From positions 672,155 to 736,154 of the forward strand of contig NZ_AWXE01000001.1 in assembly GCF_000469155.1 (NCBI RefSeq): 64,000 nt of DNA. Reading direction: 5' to 3'. The position numbers and the translations under genes were made by a program. The notes beneath the pieces are model-generated. The model was given only the letters and a program-made list of their open reading frames with translations. It was not told the DNA's origin and searched no databases. Shown here piece after piece: positions 1 to 7,727 of this stretch (position 1 is the first letter of the stretch; the number at the start of each line of letters is the position of its first letter). Source of the stretch: Candidatus Micropelagos thuwalensis (GTDB lineage Bacteria; Pseudomonadota; Alphaproteobacteria; RS24).

Positions 1-94
1 GGAAGAAATATCTGATCTAACCGAGGCCAAACCATTGGGCATGGGTTTTGAGCAATCAGCGAAATTCTTCGCCCTTCATAATCTCAAGCGATAA
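1..94 (+). CDS. C-terminal end of an unidentified protein (partial)
   Basis: An open frame enters from the left edge (first full codon at base 2) and runs 30 codons to a TAA at 92-94, ending in ...KFFALHNLKR. It abuts the stop of the convergent enoyl-CoA hydratase gene with no gap. The tail loosely resembles the last helix of amidohydrolase-2 proteins (an N/S-A-x-F-F-x-L pattern), but this is too little sequence to assign a family. Without upstream sequence it could also be a chance open frame. Confidence 0.45.
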   Translation, partial: EEISDLTEAKPLGMGFEQSAKFFALHNLKR

Positions 95-895
95 TTAGCT
101 ATCTGTAAATTGTGGCGGCCTTTTTTCAATAAATGCCGTCACAGCTTCCAGATGGTCATCCGTCGCATGAAGCTTCGCCTGCTCAACCGCCGCCATTTCA
201 AGTGCAGCATCAAGCTCAGGCGTTTTTGCACTTCTTAGTAATCTTTTTGTTGCCCGTAAAGCAGCTGTCGGCTGGGAAATAATTTTTGCCGCCAACTTTT
301 CGGCTGCTGCCATCAACTCTTCACCTGGATATACTTCAGATACGAGCCCCCAACTTAATGCTGTTTCTGCATCAATAATACGCGAGGTGTAAAGCATTTC
401 AGCCGCGCGTGACGCACCTATATTTTGCGGCAATATCCATGAACCACCATCACCTGGAATAAGACCAATTTTCAAAAAAGTTGACCCAAATCTTGCAGAT
501 TGTGCTGCAAGACGAATATCACAAAGGCCTGAAACGTCATGCCCCAAACCAACTGCAGGGCCATTCACTGCCGCAATAACTGGCACAGCACAATGCCAAA
601 TAGACCTGACAATTTCATGCACATTGTTGCGATAATTATCCGCGATGTCGGCTTGCGACCCAGCGAACAGGTTTTCTCTGTCACGCATGTCTTTGACATT
701 ACCACCGGCAGAAAATGCGCGACCTGCACCAGTAAAAATCACGCACTTAATGGAGCGGTCTTCATTAATAGCGTCAAACACTTTGCGGAAGGCATCACCA
801 TCCCCCGGTTCGCCCAAAATATTTAATTGGTCAGGACGGTTAATTGTGACGGTCATGACCGCCCCTTGCCGAGAGGTCAATAAAGCGTTGCTCAT
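95..895 (-). CDS. enoyl-CoA hydratase/isomerase (crotonase) family protein
   Basis: 266 residues, full crotonase length. The two oxyanion-hole segments are clear: AFSAGGNVKD near residue 62 and AAVNGPAVGLGHDVSGLCD near 108. The first catalytic Glu of classical hydratases is Asp here (GLGHD), and the second (the E of PEI in rat ECH1) is Phe in FLKIGLIPGDGG. The stretch IGLIPGDGGSWILP resembles PaaG-type isomerases more than FadB hydratases, so the exact reaction on the acyl-CoA is uncertain. It lies 12 bp downstream of two acyl-CoA dehydrogenase genes on the same strand, which suggests one beta-oxidation-like operon in the cytoplasm. Confidence 0.88.
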   Translation of the reverse strand: MSNALLTSRQGAVMTVTINRPDQLNILGEPGDGDAFRKVFDAINEDRSIKCVIFTGAGRAFSAGGNVKDMRDRENLFAGSQADIADNYRNNVHEIVRSIWHCAVPVIAAVNGPAVGLGHDVSGLCDIRLAAQSARFGSTFLKIGLIPGDGGSWILPQNIGASRAAEMLYTSRIIDAETALSWGLVSEVYPGEELMAAAEKLAAKIISQPTAALRATKRLLRSAKTPELDAALEMAAVEQAKLHATDDHLEAVTAFIEKRPPQFTDS

Positions 896-907
896 ATTAT
901 CTTCTCA

Positions 908-2044
908 CTAGGCTGCTTCGGATGAAGCAAATCGTTTGAGATGATAATCTATACTTCCCAACTGTGCGTCAATGGCTGTAAGGCGTTTAAAATAATGACC
1001 GACATTTAGCTCTTCGGACATGCCCATGCCCCCATGCAAATGCACAGCGCTTTGACCGATATATCTTCCGGCTTTACCAATCTGCACTTTCGCACCGGAA
1101 GCAGCGCGTGATCTCGTAGCAGCATCCCCCCCGACATGCATGTTGACCATATATGTCAAAGAGACGGATTGTTCATATTCCATAAACATATCGACCATAC
1201 GGTGTTGCAAAGCCTGGAAGCTTCCAATCGCTACGCCAAATTGGTTGCGGGTTTTACAATATTCAACAGTGGCCTGATGTGCTTGATGCATTCCACCAAT
1301 TGCTTCACCACAAATAGCGGCAATACCATAATCCAATGCTTCTTCTAAAAGCGGAAGTCCGGCATCTAAGGGGCCCAAGAGCGCTTCTGCGCCAAGCCTC
1401 ACATTTTCAAAACTAATATCAGCAGCGCGACCGCCATCAATTGTTTCATAATCTTCTGAGGCAACGCCATCAGCAGATTTATCAACGATAAAGAGACTGA
1501 TCCCGTCTTGTTGCCACCCCTCACCTGAAGTTCTGGCAGACACAATCAGATAATCAGCCCAAGGCCCACCATTAACTACAGATTTAAGACCGCTGAGAAC
1601 AAAACCATCACCATCATGTTTAGCAGTGGTTTGAACATTTGCGGGGTTAAACCGGCTTTTAGGTTCTGAATAAGCTAGCGCCCAAATTTTCTCACCACCG
1701 ATAAGCGGAGGCAGATGCGTGTCTTTTTGAGCTTCACTCCCATGACGCTCAAGGAGACCCCCACAGAGAACCACTGTCGGAATAAAAGGTTCGGTAACAA
1801 GACCTTTACCAAACTCCTCTGTAATAATCATGGTATCAACCGCCCCACCACCAAGACCACCCATTGCCTCACTAAAGGGGGCGGCAAGTAATCCAAGCTC
1901 AGCAAATTGAGACCAATTTTCACGACTCATACCTGTTTCGGATCGAACAATTTTCATGCGGCTGTCGAAATCATAATTATCATGAACGAAACTCTGAACC
2001 ATATTGCGGAGCAGTGTTTGTTCTTCAGTAAAATCAAAATCCAT
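908..2044 (-). CDS. acyl-CoA dehydrogenase, small-subunit type (PimD-like)
   Basis: 378-residue FAD-dependent acyl-CoA dehydrogenase. It starts MDFDFTEEQTLLRNMV and ends in the typical C-terminal helical domain with VHLHGGMGMSEELNVGHYFK. The usual catalytic-base region is atypical, as in the small subunits of heteromeric dehydrogenases such as the pimeloyl-CoA dehydrogenase small subunit. The larger paralogue begins 38 bp upstream, so the two probably form an alpha/beta complex that introduces an alpha-beta double bond, passing electrons to ETF. Substrate is not readable from sequence; dicarboxylyl-, branched or steroid-derived CoA esters are all possible. Confidence 0.88.
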   Translation of the reverse strand: MDFDFTEEQTLLRNMVQSFVHDNYDFDSRMKIVRSETGMSRENWSQFAELGLLAAPFSEAMGGLGGGAVDTMIITEEFGKGLVTEPFIPTVVLCGGLLERHGSEAQKDTHLPPLIGGEKIWALAYSEPKSRFNPANVQTTAKHDGDGFVLSGLKSVVNGGPWADYLIVSARTSGEGWQQDGISLFIVDKSADGVASEDYETIDGGRAADISFENVRLGAEALLGPLDAGLPLLEEALDYGIAAICGEAIGGMHQAHQATVEYCKTRNQFGVAIGSFQALQHRMVDMFMEYEQSVSLTYMVNMHVGGDAATRSRAASGAKVQIGKAGRYIGQSAVHLHGGMGMSEELNVGHYFKRLTAIDAQLGSIDYHLKRFASSEAA

Positions 2045-2082
2045 AATTGTCTGCCTTAAATTATATGCATCAGGTTCGCGGT

Positions 2083-3270
2083 TTATAAACCTAGAACAAA
2101 TTTAGCAATGATATTGCGCTGAACTTCATTTGTACCGCCATAAATGGCAGTTTTCCGCATGTTGAAATAATTCTGAGAAGCACCGTGACTGTAATCAGGT
2201 CCAACGAGATTATAATTTGCGCCCGTATCAAGCATCGGAATTTTCGGCAGACTATAAGTGCCAACGGCTTCCATAATTAACTCAGTCACTTTCTGCTGAA
2301 TTTCAGTCCCTTTAATTTTTAAAATTGAACTTTCCGCACCCGGACCACGTCCAGCGCTTTCGGCAGCCAGTGTTCTCAATTCGGTATATTCCAGTGCAAG
2401 CAAATCAATTTCCAACTCACTAATTTTTTTCTTGAAATCAGAGTCGTCGATAAGCGGTTCACCATCCACCAATTCGGCACAAGAAATTTCCTTAAGGCGT
2501 TTCACAGCATTTTTGGATCTGGCAACACCGGCAATTCCTGTGCGTTCATTCCCAAGCAAAAATTTAGCTATACCCCAGCCATTGCCTTCTTCACCGACCA
2601 GATTTTCAGCCGGTACACGGACATCTGTCAAAAACACTTCATTGACTTCATGACTACCGTCTATCGTAATAATTGGACGAACCTCAATACCCGGTGAGTT
2701 CATATCAATCAGCAAAAATGAAATTCCCTTTTGTGGCTTATCCTCTTGCGAGGTACGCACAAGGCAGAACATCCAGTCAGCATGCTGCGCCAGCGTTGTC
2801 CAGATTTTGTGACCATTAACGATATAGTCATCGCCATCACGCTCTGCTTTGGTCTTAAGAGAGGCAAGATCAGACCCAGACCCCGGCTCGGAATAACCCT
2901 GACACCACCAGTCCTCACCAGACAAAATACGTGGCAAGTAATGTGCCTTTTGAGAATCATTTGCATAATGCATCAAAACCGGACCCAGCATGGTGATTCC
3001 AAAAGGCAAAACAATCAAAGTATTTGCTTTGGCACATTCATCATCAAAAATATATCTTTGCGTTACAGACCAGCCCGGCCCGCCATATTCCTCAGGCCAA
3101 TGGGGGGCAACCCAGCCTTTTTCGGCAAGAACACGATGCCATGATAAAAAATCCTCCTTGGTAAACTCTCCTCGACGGCTTTTCGTCAGATGTTGAGGAT
3201 AATTGTCAGCAATAAACTGTCTGACTTCTTCTCTAAATGCATTTTCTTCAGGGCTGAAATCGAAATTCAT
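2083..3270 (-). CDS. acyl-CoA dehydrogenase, large-subunit type (PimC-like)
   Basis: About 395 residues. The FAD/substrate-binding core has WCQGYSEPGSGSDLASLKT and the C-terminus has the flavin-adenine contact RKTAIYGGTNEVQRNIIAK. An in-frame start lies six codons upstream, but the ATG of MNFDFSPEE is preceded by a good ribosome binding site (CGGGAGATT) and matches family N-termini, so it is preferred. First gene of the three-gene acyl-CoA operon. The pair with the next gene mirrors PimC/PimD and ChsE-type heterotetramers; this pairing is an inference from adjacency and length. Confidence 0.88.
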   Translation of the reverse strand: MNFDFSPEENAFREEVRQFIADNYPQHLTKSRRGEFTKEDFLSWHRVLAEKGWVAPHWPEEYGGPGWSVTQRYIFDDECAKANTLIVLPFGITMLGPVLMHYANDSQKAHYLPRILSGEDWWCQGYSEPGSGSDLASLKTKAERDGDDYIVNGHKIWTTLAQHADWMFCLVRTSQEDKPQKGISFLLIDMNSPGIEVRPIITIDGSHEVNEVFLTDVRVPAENLVGEEGNGWGIAKFLLGNERTGIAGVARSKNAVKRLKEISCAELVDGEPLIDDSDFKKKISELEIDLLALEYTELRTLAAESAGRGPGAESSILKIKGTEIQQKVTELIMEAVGTYSLPKIPMLDTGANYNLVGPDYSHGASQNYFNMRKTAIYGGTNEVQRNIIAKFVLGL

Positions 3271-3326
3271 TTTAATCTCCCGTAACAATTGATGTTGTTA
3301 TAAAACTTCTTTTTAGAAAGAAAAGC

Positions 3327-3352
3327 AAAAAATGACGCCTGCGTCACTTTTT
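3327..3352 (-). terminator. probable intrinsic terminator after the SUMT gene
   Basis: A perfect inverted repeat TGACGC-CT-GCGTCA (3333-3346) is flanked by an A6 run and a T5 run. Read on the minus strand it is a short GC stem followed by T6, placed just past the stop of the methyltransferase gene and before the acyl-CoA dehydrogenase operon. The loop is very small, so a protein-binding palindrome is the alternative. Confidence 0.5.
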
Positions 3353-3357
3353 ACTAT

Positions 3358-4194
3358 TTACGCACTACCAAACCACGTAAGTCGTTCAGCGTAGGATGCT
3401 ACCGCACCAAAAACAATAATGCTTGGCGGCTCCAAACCGGCATTTTTAGCCTCCGATGCAGCCATTCGCAAAGTGGTCGTGAGCACCTGTTGCTGAGGAG
3501 TCGTTGCTTGGGTGATAATCGCCACTGGTTCTTCGGGTGACCGTCCGGCTTGCATCAATTTTTCGGCAATAATATCGATTTTTTTCATCGCCATATAAAC
3601 CACAATAACAGGTGTAGCCTTCGAAATTGATTCCCAATCGAGCAATTCTGTTTTACCTGAACCGGCGAGATGTCCGGTAACAAAACTTACAGCGTGATTT
3701 ACATCTCTGTGCGTCACAGGAATCCCGGCATATTCCGGCCCGGCGATACCAGACGTCACACCGGGAATAAGACGAAATGATATCTTTTCCTCAACCAGTC
3801 TCTCGACTTCTTCCCCACCTCGACCAAAAACAAACGGGTCCCCCCCCTTGAGACGAAGAACTTTTTTTCCGTTTTTCGCATGATGAACGAGACTATCCGT
3901 AATATCGGCTTGCTTCATAGAGGGCTTTCCACCTCTTTTACCAGCATAGAAAATTTCCGTATCTACCCCGGCTATAGATAATATGTCTTCACTTACCAAC
4001 GCATCATGGATAATGACGTCTGCTTGTTGCATGGCATTGACTGCATGCAATGTCAGCAGACCTGGATCACCCGGCCCAGCGCCCGCGAGCCATACCCAGC
4101 CGGGCAGAAAAATCGGCAGACCGCTAATTTGCACATCAGGCAAAGGCATGTCGCTTAATTTAAGCCGAATAATCTCTTGCTTCATTTTATCCAT
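3358..4194 (-). CDS. cobA: uroporphyrinogen-III C-methyltransferase (SUMT)
   Basis: SAM-dependent methylation of uroporphyrinogen III at C2 and C7 to precorrin-2, the branch point to siroheme and cobalamin. The GxGxGxxxLLT loop reads VWLAGAGPGDPGLLTLHA, and the second signature LRLKGGDPFVFGRGGEE is intact. About 278 residues from the ATG chosen here. A TTG lies 12 codons upstream and another ATG three codons downstream, and none has a strong ribosome binding site. It lacks the CysG oxidase/chelatase domain, so siroheme completion needs another enzyme. Likely serves the sulfite reductase at 19.6 kb; no cobalamin genes are in view. Confidence 0.93.
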   Translation of the reverse strand: MDKMKQEIIRLKLSDMPLPDVQISGLPIFLPGWVWLAGAGPGDPGLLTLHAVNAMQQADVIIHDALVSEDILSIAGVDTEIFYAGKRGGKPSMKQADITDSLVHHAKNGKKVLRLKGGDPFVFGRGGEEVERLVEEKISFRLIPGVTSGIAGPEYAGIPVTHRDVNHAVSFVTGHLAGSGKTELLDWESISKATPVIVVYMAMKKIDIIAEKLMQAGRSPEEPVAIITQATTPQQQVLTTTLRMAASEAKNAGLEPPSIIVFGAVASYAERLTWFGSA

Positions 4195-4296
4195 ATAAGC
4201 TTTATATGAGCCAATCAGACATAAATTCAACTCTCGATTACTTCTGTTCTTTAAGCCTACAATGCGCTAAAAAATTAATGTCAGAAGAGGATTTCG

Positions 4297-5820
4297 ATGT
4301 CACAAAAACAACTCAATTCCCTATTCCCAATTCCAGTCTCAGATTTAGTGCCAAACACACCAGCATTTGAGAACACTCCACAAATCACACCAACCGGCTT
4401 TAGAGAATATGATGCCCGCTGGCTTTTTCCCACTGAAATCAATTTATCGGGCATTCAAGCCCTAGGCTTTGGCCTTGGCAATGTGCTGCACGAGCTATCT
4501 GACAATCCATCTCTTGTTGTCGGACATGATTACCGTTCCTACTCACAATCTATCAAGCTAGCTCTGATTACCGGCCTAATGGCGGCGGGCGCAAAGGTTT
4601 ATGATATTGGTCTGGCACTTTCACCAACGGCATATTTTGCACAATATGAATTGGATGTTCCCGGCGTAGCTATGGTCACGGCAAGTCATAATGAAAATGG
4701 CTGGACAGGTGTTAAAATGGGCGCCAACCGCCCTTTAACATTCGGCCCGGATGAAATGACGATGTTACGCGATATAGTCCTCAATGGTACAGGTGTTTCG
4801 CGTGAAGGTGGCGGCTATGAATTTGTGCCGGATATGGCAGAACGCTATATAGCTGATTTGACCAAAAGACCGGCTTTCAAAAGAAAAATTAAAGCCGTGC
4901 TGGCATGCGGTAATGGCACTGCCGGAGTATTTGCGCCCAAAACTCTGTCGGCGCTTGATATTGAAACGGTTGATTTACATTGCGATCCGGATTTTACATT
5001 CCCGAACCACAATCCAAACCCCGAAGATATGGAAATGCTTCATTCTTTGAGTGCGAAAGTAAAAGAAACGGGCGCAGATATTGGCTTTGCCTTTGATGGT
5101 GACGGTGATCGTTGCGGTGTCGTGGACAATTTAGGGCGTGAAATTTTTGCCGACAAAATGGGGGTGCTTGTTGCCAGAGATCTCGCCGCTAAACATCCAA
5201 ATGCAAAATTTGTTGCTGATGTAAAATCAACAGGTCTCTTCATGACAGATCCAGTGCTGAACGAACTTGGCGCTGAAACAGTTTACTGGAAAACAGGGCA
5301 TAGTTACATGAAACGTCATACGGTGGAGACAGGCGCGATGGCTGGTTTTGAAAAAAGCGGTCACTTCTTTTTTAACGCACCTATTGGGCGGGGCTATGAT
5401 GACGGGTTGGTGACAGCGATTACAGTTTGCGAGATGTTAGAACAAAATCCCGGCAAAAGCATGGCCGACTTAAATGACAGCCTGCCACAAAGCTGGGGCT
5501 CTCCCACCATGTCACCCTATTGTGCCGATACGGAAAAATACGAAGTCGTGGATCGCGCCATTGCTCATTTCCAAAAATGTGCCGATGACGGCAAAAAGGT
5601 TGCCAGACAATCTATTCGCGATTTAGTAACAGTCAATGGCATCAGGATAACAGTCGAGGATGGGACATGGGGACTTGTTCGCGCTTCCTCCAACAAGCCC
5701 GGCCTTGTGGTTGTCGTCGAAAGCCCGGTTTCAGAAGACCGCATGCGGGATATGTTTGCAGAAATTGATAATTTGCTTTCATCCTGGTCTGAGGTTGGTG
5801 AGTATGACCAGAAGCTTTAA
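4297..5820 (+). CDS. manB: phosphomannomutase/phosphoglucomutase
   Basis: 507-residue alpha-D-phosphohexomutase interconverting hexose 6- and 1-phosphates. Four family landmarks appear in order: the phosphoserine loop VTASHNENGWTGVK (Ser near 130), the Mg loop FDGDGDRCGVVD near 263, the sugar-binding loop GFEKSGHFFFN near 350 and a C-terminal phosphate-binding domain. The start has an AGAGGA ribosome binding site. It is divergent from the methyltransferase gene. Mannose-1-phosphate from this enzyme would feed the manC, gmd and fcl products encoded at 58-63 kb. It could equally act on glucose phosphates, as AlgC-type enzymes do. Confidence 0.93.
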   Translation: MSQKQLNSLFPIPVSDLVPNTPAFENTPQITPTGFREYDARWLFPTEINLSGIQALGFGLGNVLHELSDNPSLVVGHDYRSYSQSIKLALITGLMAAGAKVYDIGLALSPTAYFAQYELDVPGVAMVTASHNENGWTGVKMGANRPLTFGPDEMTMLRDIVLNGTGVSREGGGYEFVPDMAERYIADLTKRPAFKRKIKAVLACGNGTAGVFAPKTLSALDIETVDLHCDPDFTFPNHNPNPEDMEMLHSLSAKVKETGADIGFAFDGDGDRCGVVDNLGREIFADKMGVLVARDLAAKHPNAKFVADVKSTGLFMTDPVLNELGAETVYWKTGHSYMKRHTVETGAMAGFEKSGHFFFNAPIGRGYDDGLVTAITVCEMLEQNPGKSMADLNDSLPQSWGSPTMSPYCADTEKYEVVDRAIAHFQKCADDGKKVARQSIRDLVTVNGIRITVEDGTWGLVRASSNKPGLVVVVESPVSEDRMRDMFAEIDNLLSSWSEVGEYDQKL

Positions 5821-5822
5821 GC

Positions 5823-6638
5823 TTAAAATACTGACCACAAAATTCGTGCCGATGCCAGAAACAGAAAAAAGATAAAAATCTTTTCAAGTTTTTTCCGGTC
5901 AATCCTATGCGCCATTCGCGCGCCCATTGGCGCTGTTAGCGTTGTGACCGGAATGAGCAGCAAAACGGCAAGCCAATTCACATAACCCAGAAAATACGGG
6001 GCGAGGCCCTCTTTACCCCAGCCGGAAACGACAAAGCCGAGACTGCCGGGTAACGCAATAAAAATTCCAAGCACGGCTGCAGTACCCACCGCTTTGTGTA
6101 TCGGGCGACCAAACAAACGCATGACGGTGACAGAAAATGCACCACCACCAATCCCCATCAGCGCAGAGAAGAATCCAATCATTGACGCAACACCGCGTTG
6201 CAACCAGATAATAGGCATTTTTCCATCCAGCGTTTCATCAACATCGTTAAACATCATATTCAAGGCGATAAGGGATGTCAGAATTGCAAAGATTATTTTT
6301 AAAACTTCAGCGTTGAAATAGCCCGCTAACAGCGCGCCGGATACGACACCTATCACAGAAAATGGCGCCCATTGGCGCACAATTGTCATATCAACGGCGT
6401 CGTTCTTATAATGAACACGCCCCGACTGGATGGATGTAAGTACGATGATCGTCAATGAGGTCGCGACGGCAGCATGCATTTGATGTGCTTCATGAAGGCC
6501 AAGAAAAATAAAGGTTTGAAAGAGTACCGGCACTAGAATAGCCCCACCGCCAATACCCAAAAGACCTGCCATATACCCAGCTACAGAACCTGCAAGAATA
6601 AAAAGGGCAATGAGGACTGGCATTTCCAATTCAGACAT
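5823..6638 (-). CDS. TauE/SafE (DUF81) family anion permease
   Basis: 271 residues of mostly hydrophobic sequence with the duplicated TauE/SafE architecture. The first half carries LGIGGGAILVPVLF near residue 27 and the second MGIGGGAFSVTVM near 160, each starting a four-helix repeat. Family members export or import sulfite, sulfoacetate or related organic anions across the inner membrane. The substrate here is unknown. It is convergent with the mutase gene two bases away and lies 30 bp after dusA on the same strand. Confidence 0.88.
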   Translation of the reverse strand: MSELEMPVLIALFILAGSVAGYMAGLLGIGGGAILVPVLFQTFIFLGLHEAHQMHAAVATSLTIIVLTSIQSGRVHYKNDAVDMTIVRQWAPFSVIGVVSGALLAGYFNAEVLKIIFAILTSLIALNMMFNDVDETLDGKMPIIWLQRGVASMIGFFSALMGIGGGAFSVTVMRLFGRPIHKAVGTAAVLGIFIALPGSLGFVVSGWGKEGLAPYFLGYVNWLAVLLLIPVTTLTAPMGARMAHRIDRKKLEKIFIFFLFLASARILWSVF

Positions 6639-6668
6639 ATCTATAACCTTTTATCTGCAACTTTCATT

Positions 6669-7685
6669 TCAGTCAGCCAGCTGATTTATATCATTATCGG
6701 TGTCATGAATTCGCTGAACTGCCTGGCGCATATATTGAAGCGCCTCAGATAAAACAGACGCATCGGCTTCATTTTTAGGTGCATTCTCACTCAAGTAACG
6801 GCGCCATAATCTTCCGCCGGGTTGAGATTGGAACAACCCCATAAGATGTCGAGTCAGAGCATGGAGAGGAACCCCATCTTCAACCAGTTTTTCAGCATAG
6901 GGTATCAATGCTTCTACCACGGCTTCACGGCTTGGCGGGGGCGCTTCATCGTTGAAAATCGTGCAATCTACGTCGGCCAGAATATAAGGTGTTTTATAAG
7001 CAGCGCGTCCAAGCATGACACCGTCAACATGGTGCAAATGCGTCTGTGCCTCAGACAATGTATCAATTCCACCATTCAAAATAATCGTCAAATCCTGTCG
7101 TGACTTTTTCAACTCATAAACAAGATCATAATTAAGTGGCGGAATATCGCGATTTTGTTTGGGGCTTAAACCATCAAGCCAAGCTTTTCTTGCATGCACG
7201 ATGAACACTTCGCACCCTGCTTGCGCGGATAATTCCACTAGCTGAAAAAGCGCTTCCTCTGGATCTTGATCGTCAACACCTATTCGGGATTTAATGGTAA
7301 CTGGGATTTTAACATTGGCGCGCATAGCTGCCACACAGTCAGCAACAAGCTCCGGCTCTTGCATCAAGCAAGCCCCAAAACGGCCAGCTTGCACCCTATC
7401 GGACGGGCAACCGACATTGAGATTTATTTCATCATAGCCAAAATCTTCACCAATCTTTGCCGCCTCTGCCAGCGCCGTGGCGTCGCTACCACCTAACTGG
7501 AGAGCGACAGGGTGTTCAGCAGAGTTGAAGGACAAAAGATGTGCGCGGTCTCCGTGGCGCACTGCATCTGCCGTGACCATTTCAGAATAAAGCCGAGACT
7601 TTCTGGATAATAGCCGCAAAAAATAGCGGTCATGTCTATCTGTCCAGTCCATCATTGGCGCTATACAAAATCGATGCGTTGTCAT
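6669..7685 (-). CDS. dusA: tRNA-dihydrouridine synthase A
   Basis: FMN-dependent reduction of uridines in the D-loop of tRNA. The N-terminus HRFCIAPMMDWTDRHDRYF is the DusA signature. Further support: NLNVGCPSDRVQAGRFGACL with the catalytic Cys, and the FMN-binding stretch IILNGGI with VMLGRAAY. About 338 residues from the ATG of MTTHRFCIAP; a TTG six codons upstream is an alternative start. The C-terminal helical domain is complete. Confidence 0.95.
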   Translation of the reverse strand: MTTHRFCIAPMMDWTDRHDRYFLRLLSRKSRLYSEMVTADAVRHGDRAHLLSFNSAEHPVALQLGGSDATALAEAAKIGEDFGYDEINLNVGCPSDRVQAGRFGACLMQEPELVADCVAAMRANVKIPVTIKSRIGVDDQDPEEALFQLVELSAQAGCEVFIVHARKAWLDGLSPKQNRDIPPLNYDLVYELKKSRQDLTIILNGGIDTLSEAQTHLHHVDGVMLGRAAYKTPYILADVDCTIFNDEAPPPSREAVVEALIPYAEKLVEDGVPLHALTRHLMGLFQSQPGGRLWRRYLSENAPKNEADASVLSEALQYMRQAVQRIHDTDNDINQLAD

Positions 7686-7727
7686 GAGATAGATATGCCG
7701 CAAATAGATGGGGATGTCTTGAAAAAA

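Noticed and set aside
5808..5826. Terminator from the AAGCTT-T-AAGCTT repeat between the mutase and TauE genes.
   Set aside because: It is AT-rich, has almost no loop and is not followed by a T tract; it overlaps coding sequence and looks incidental.
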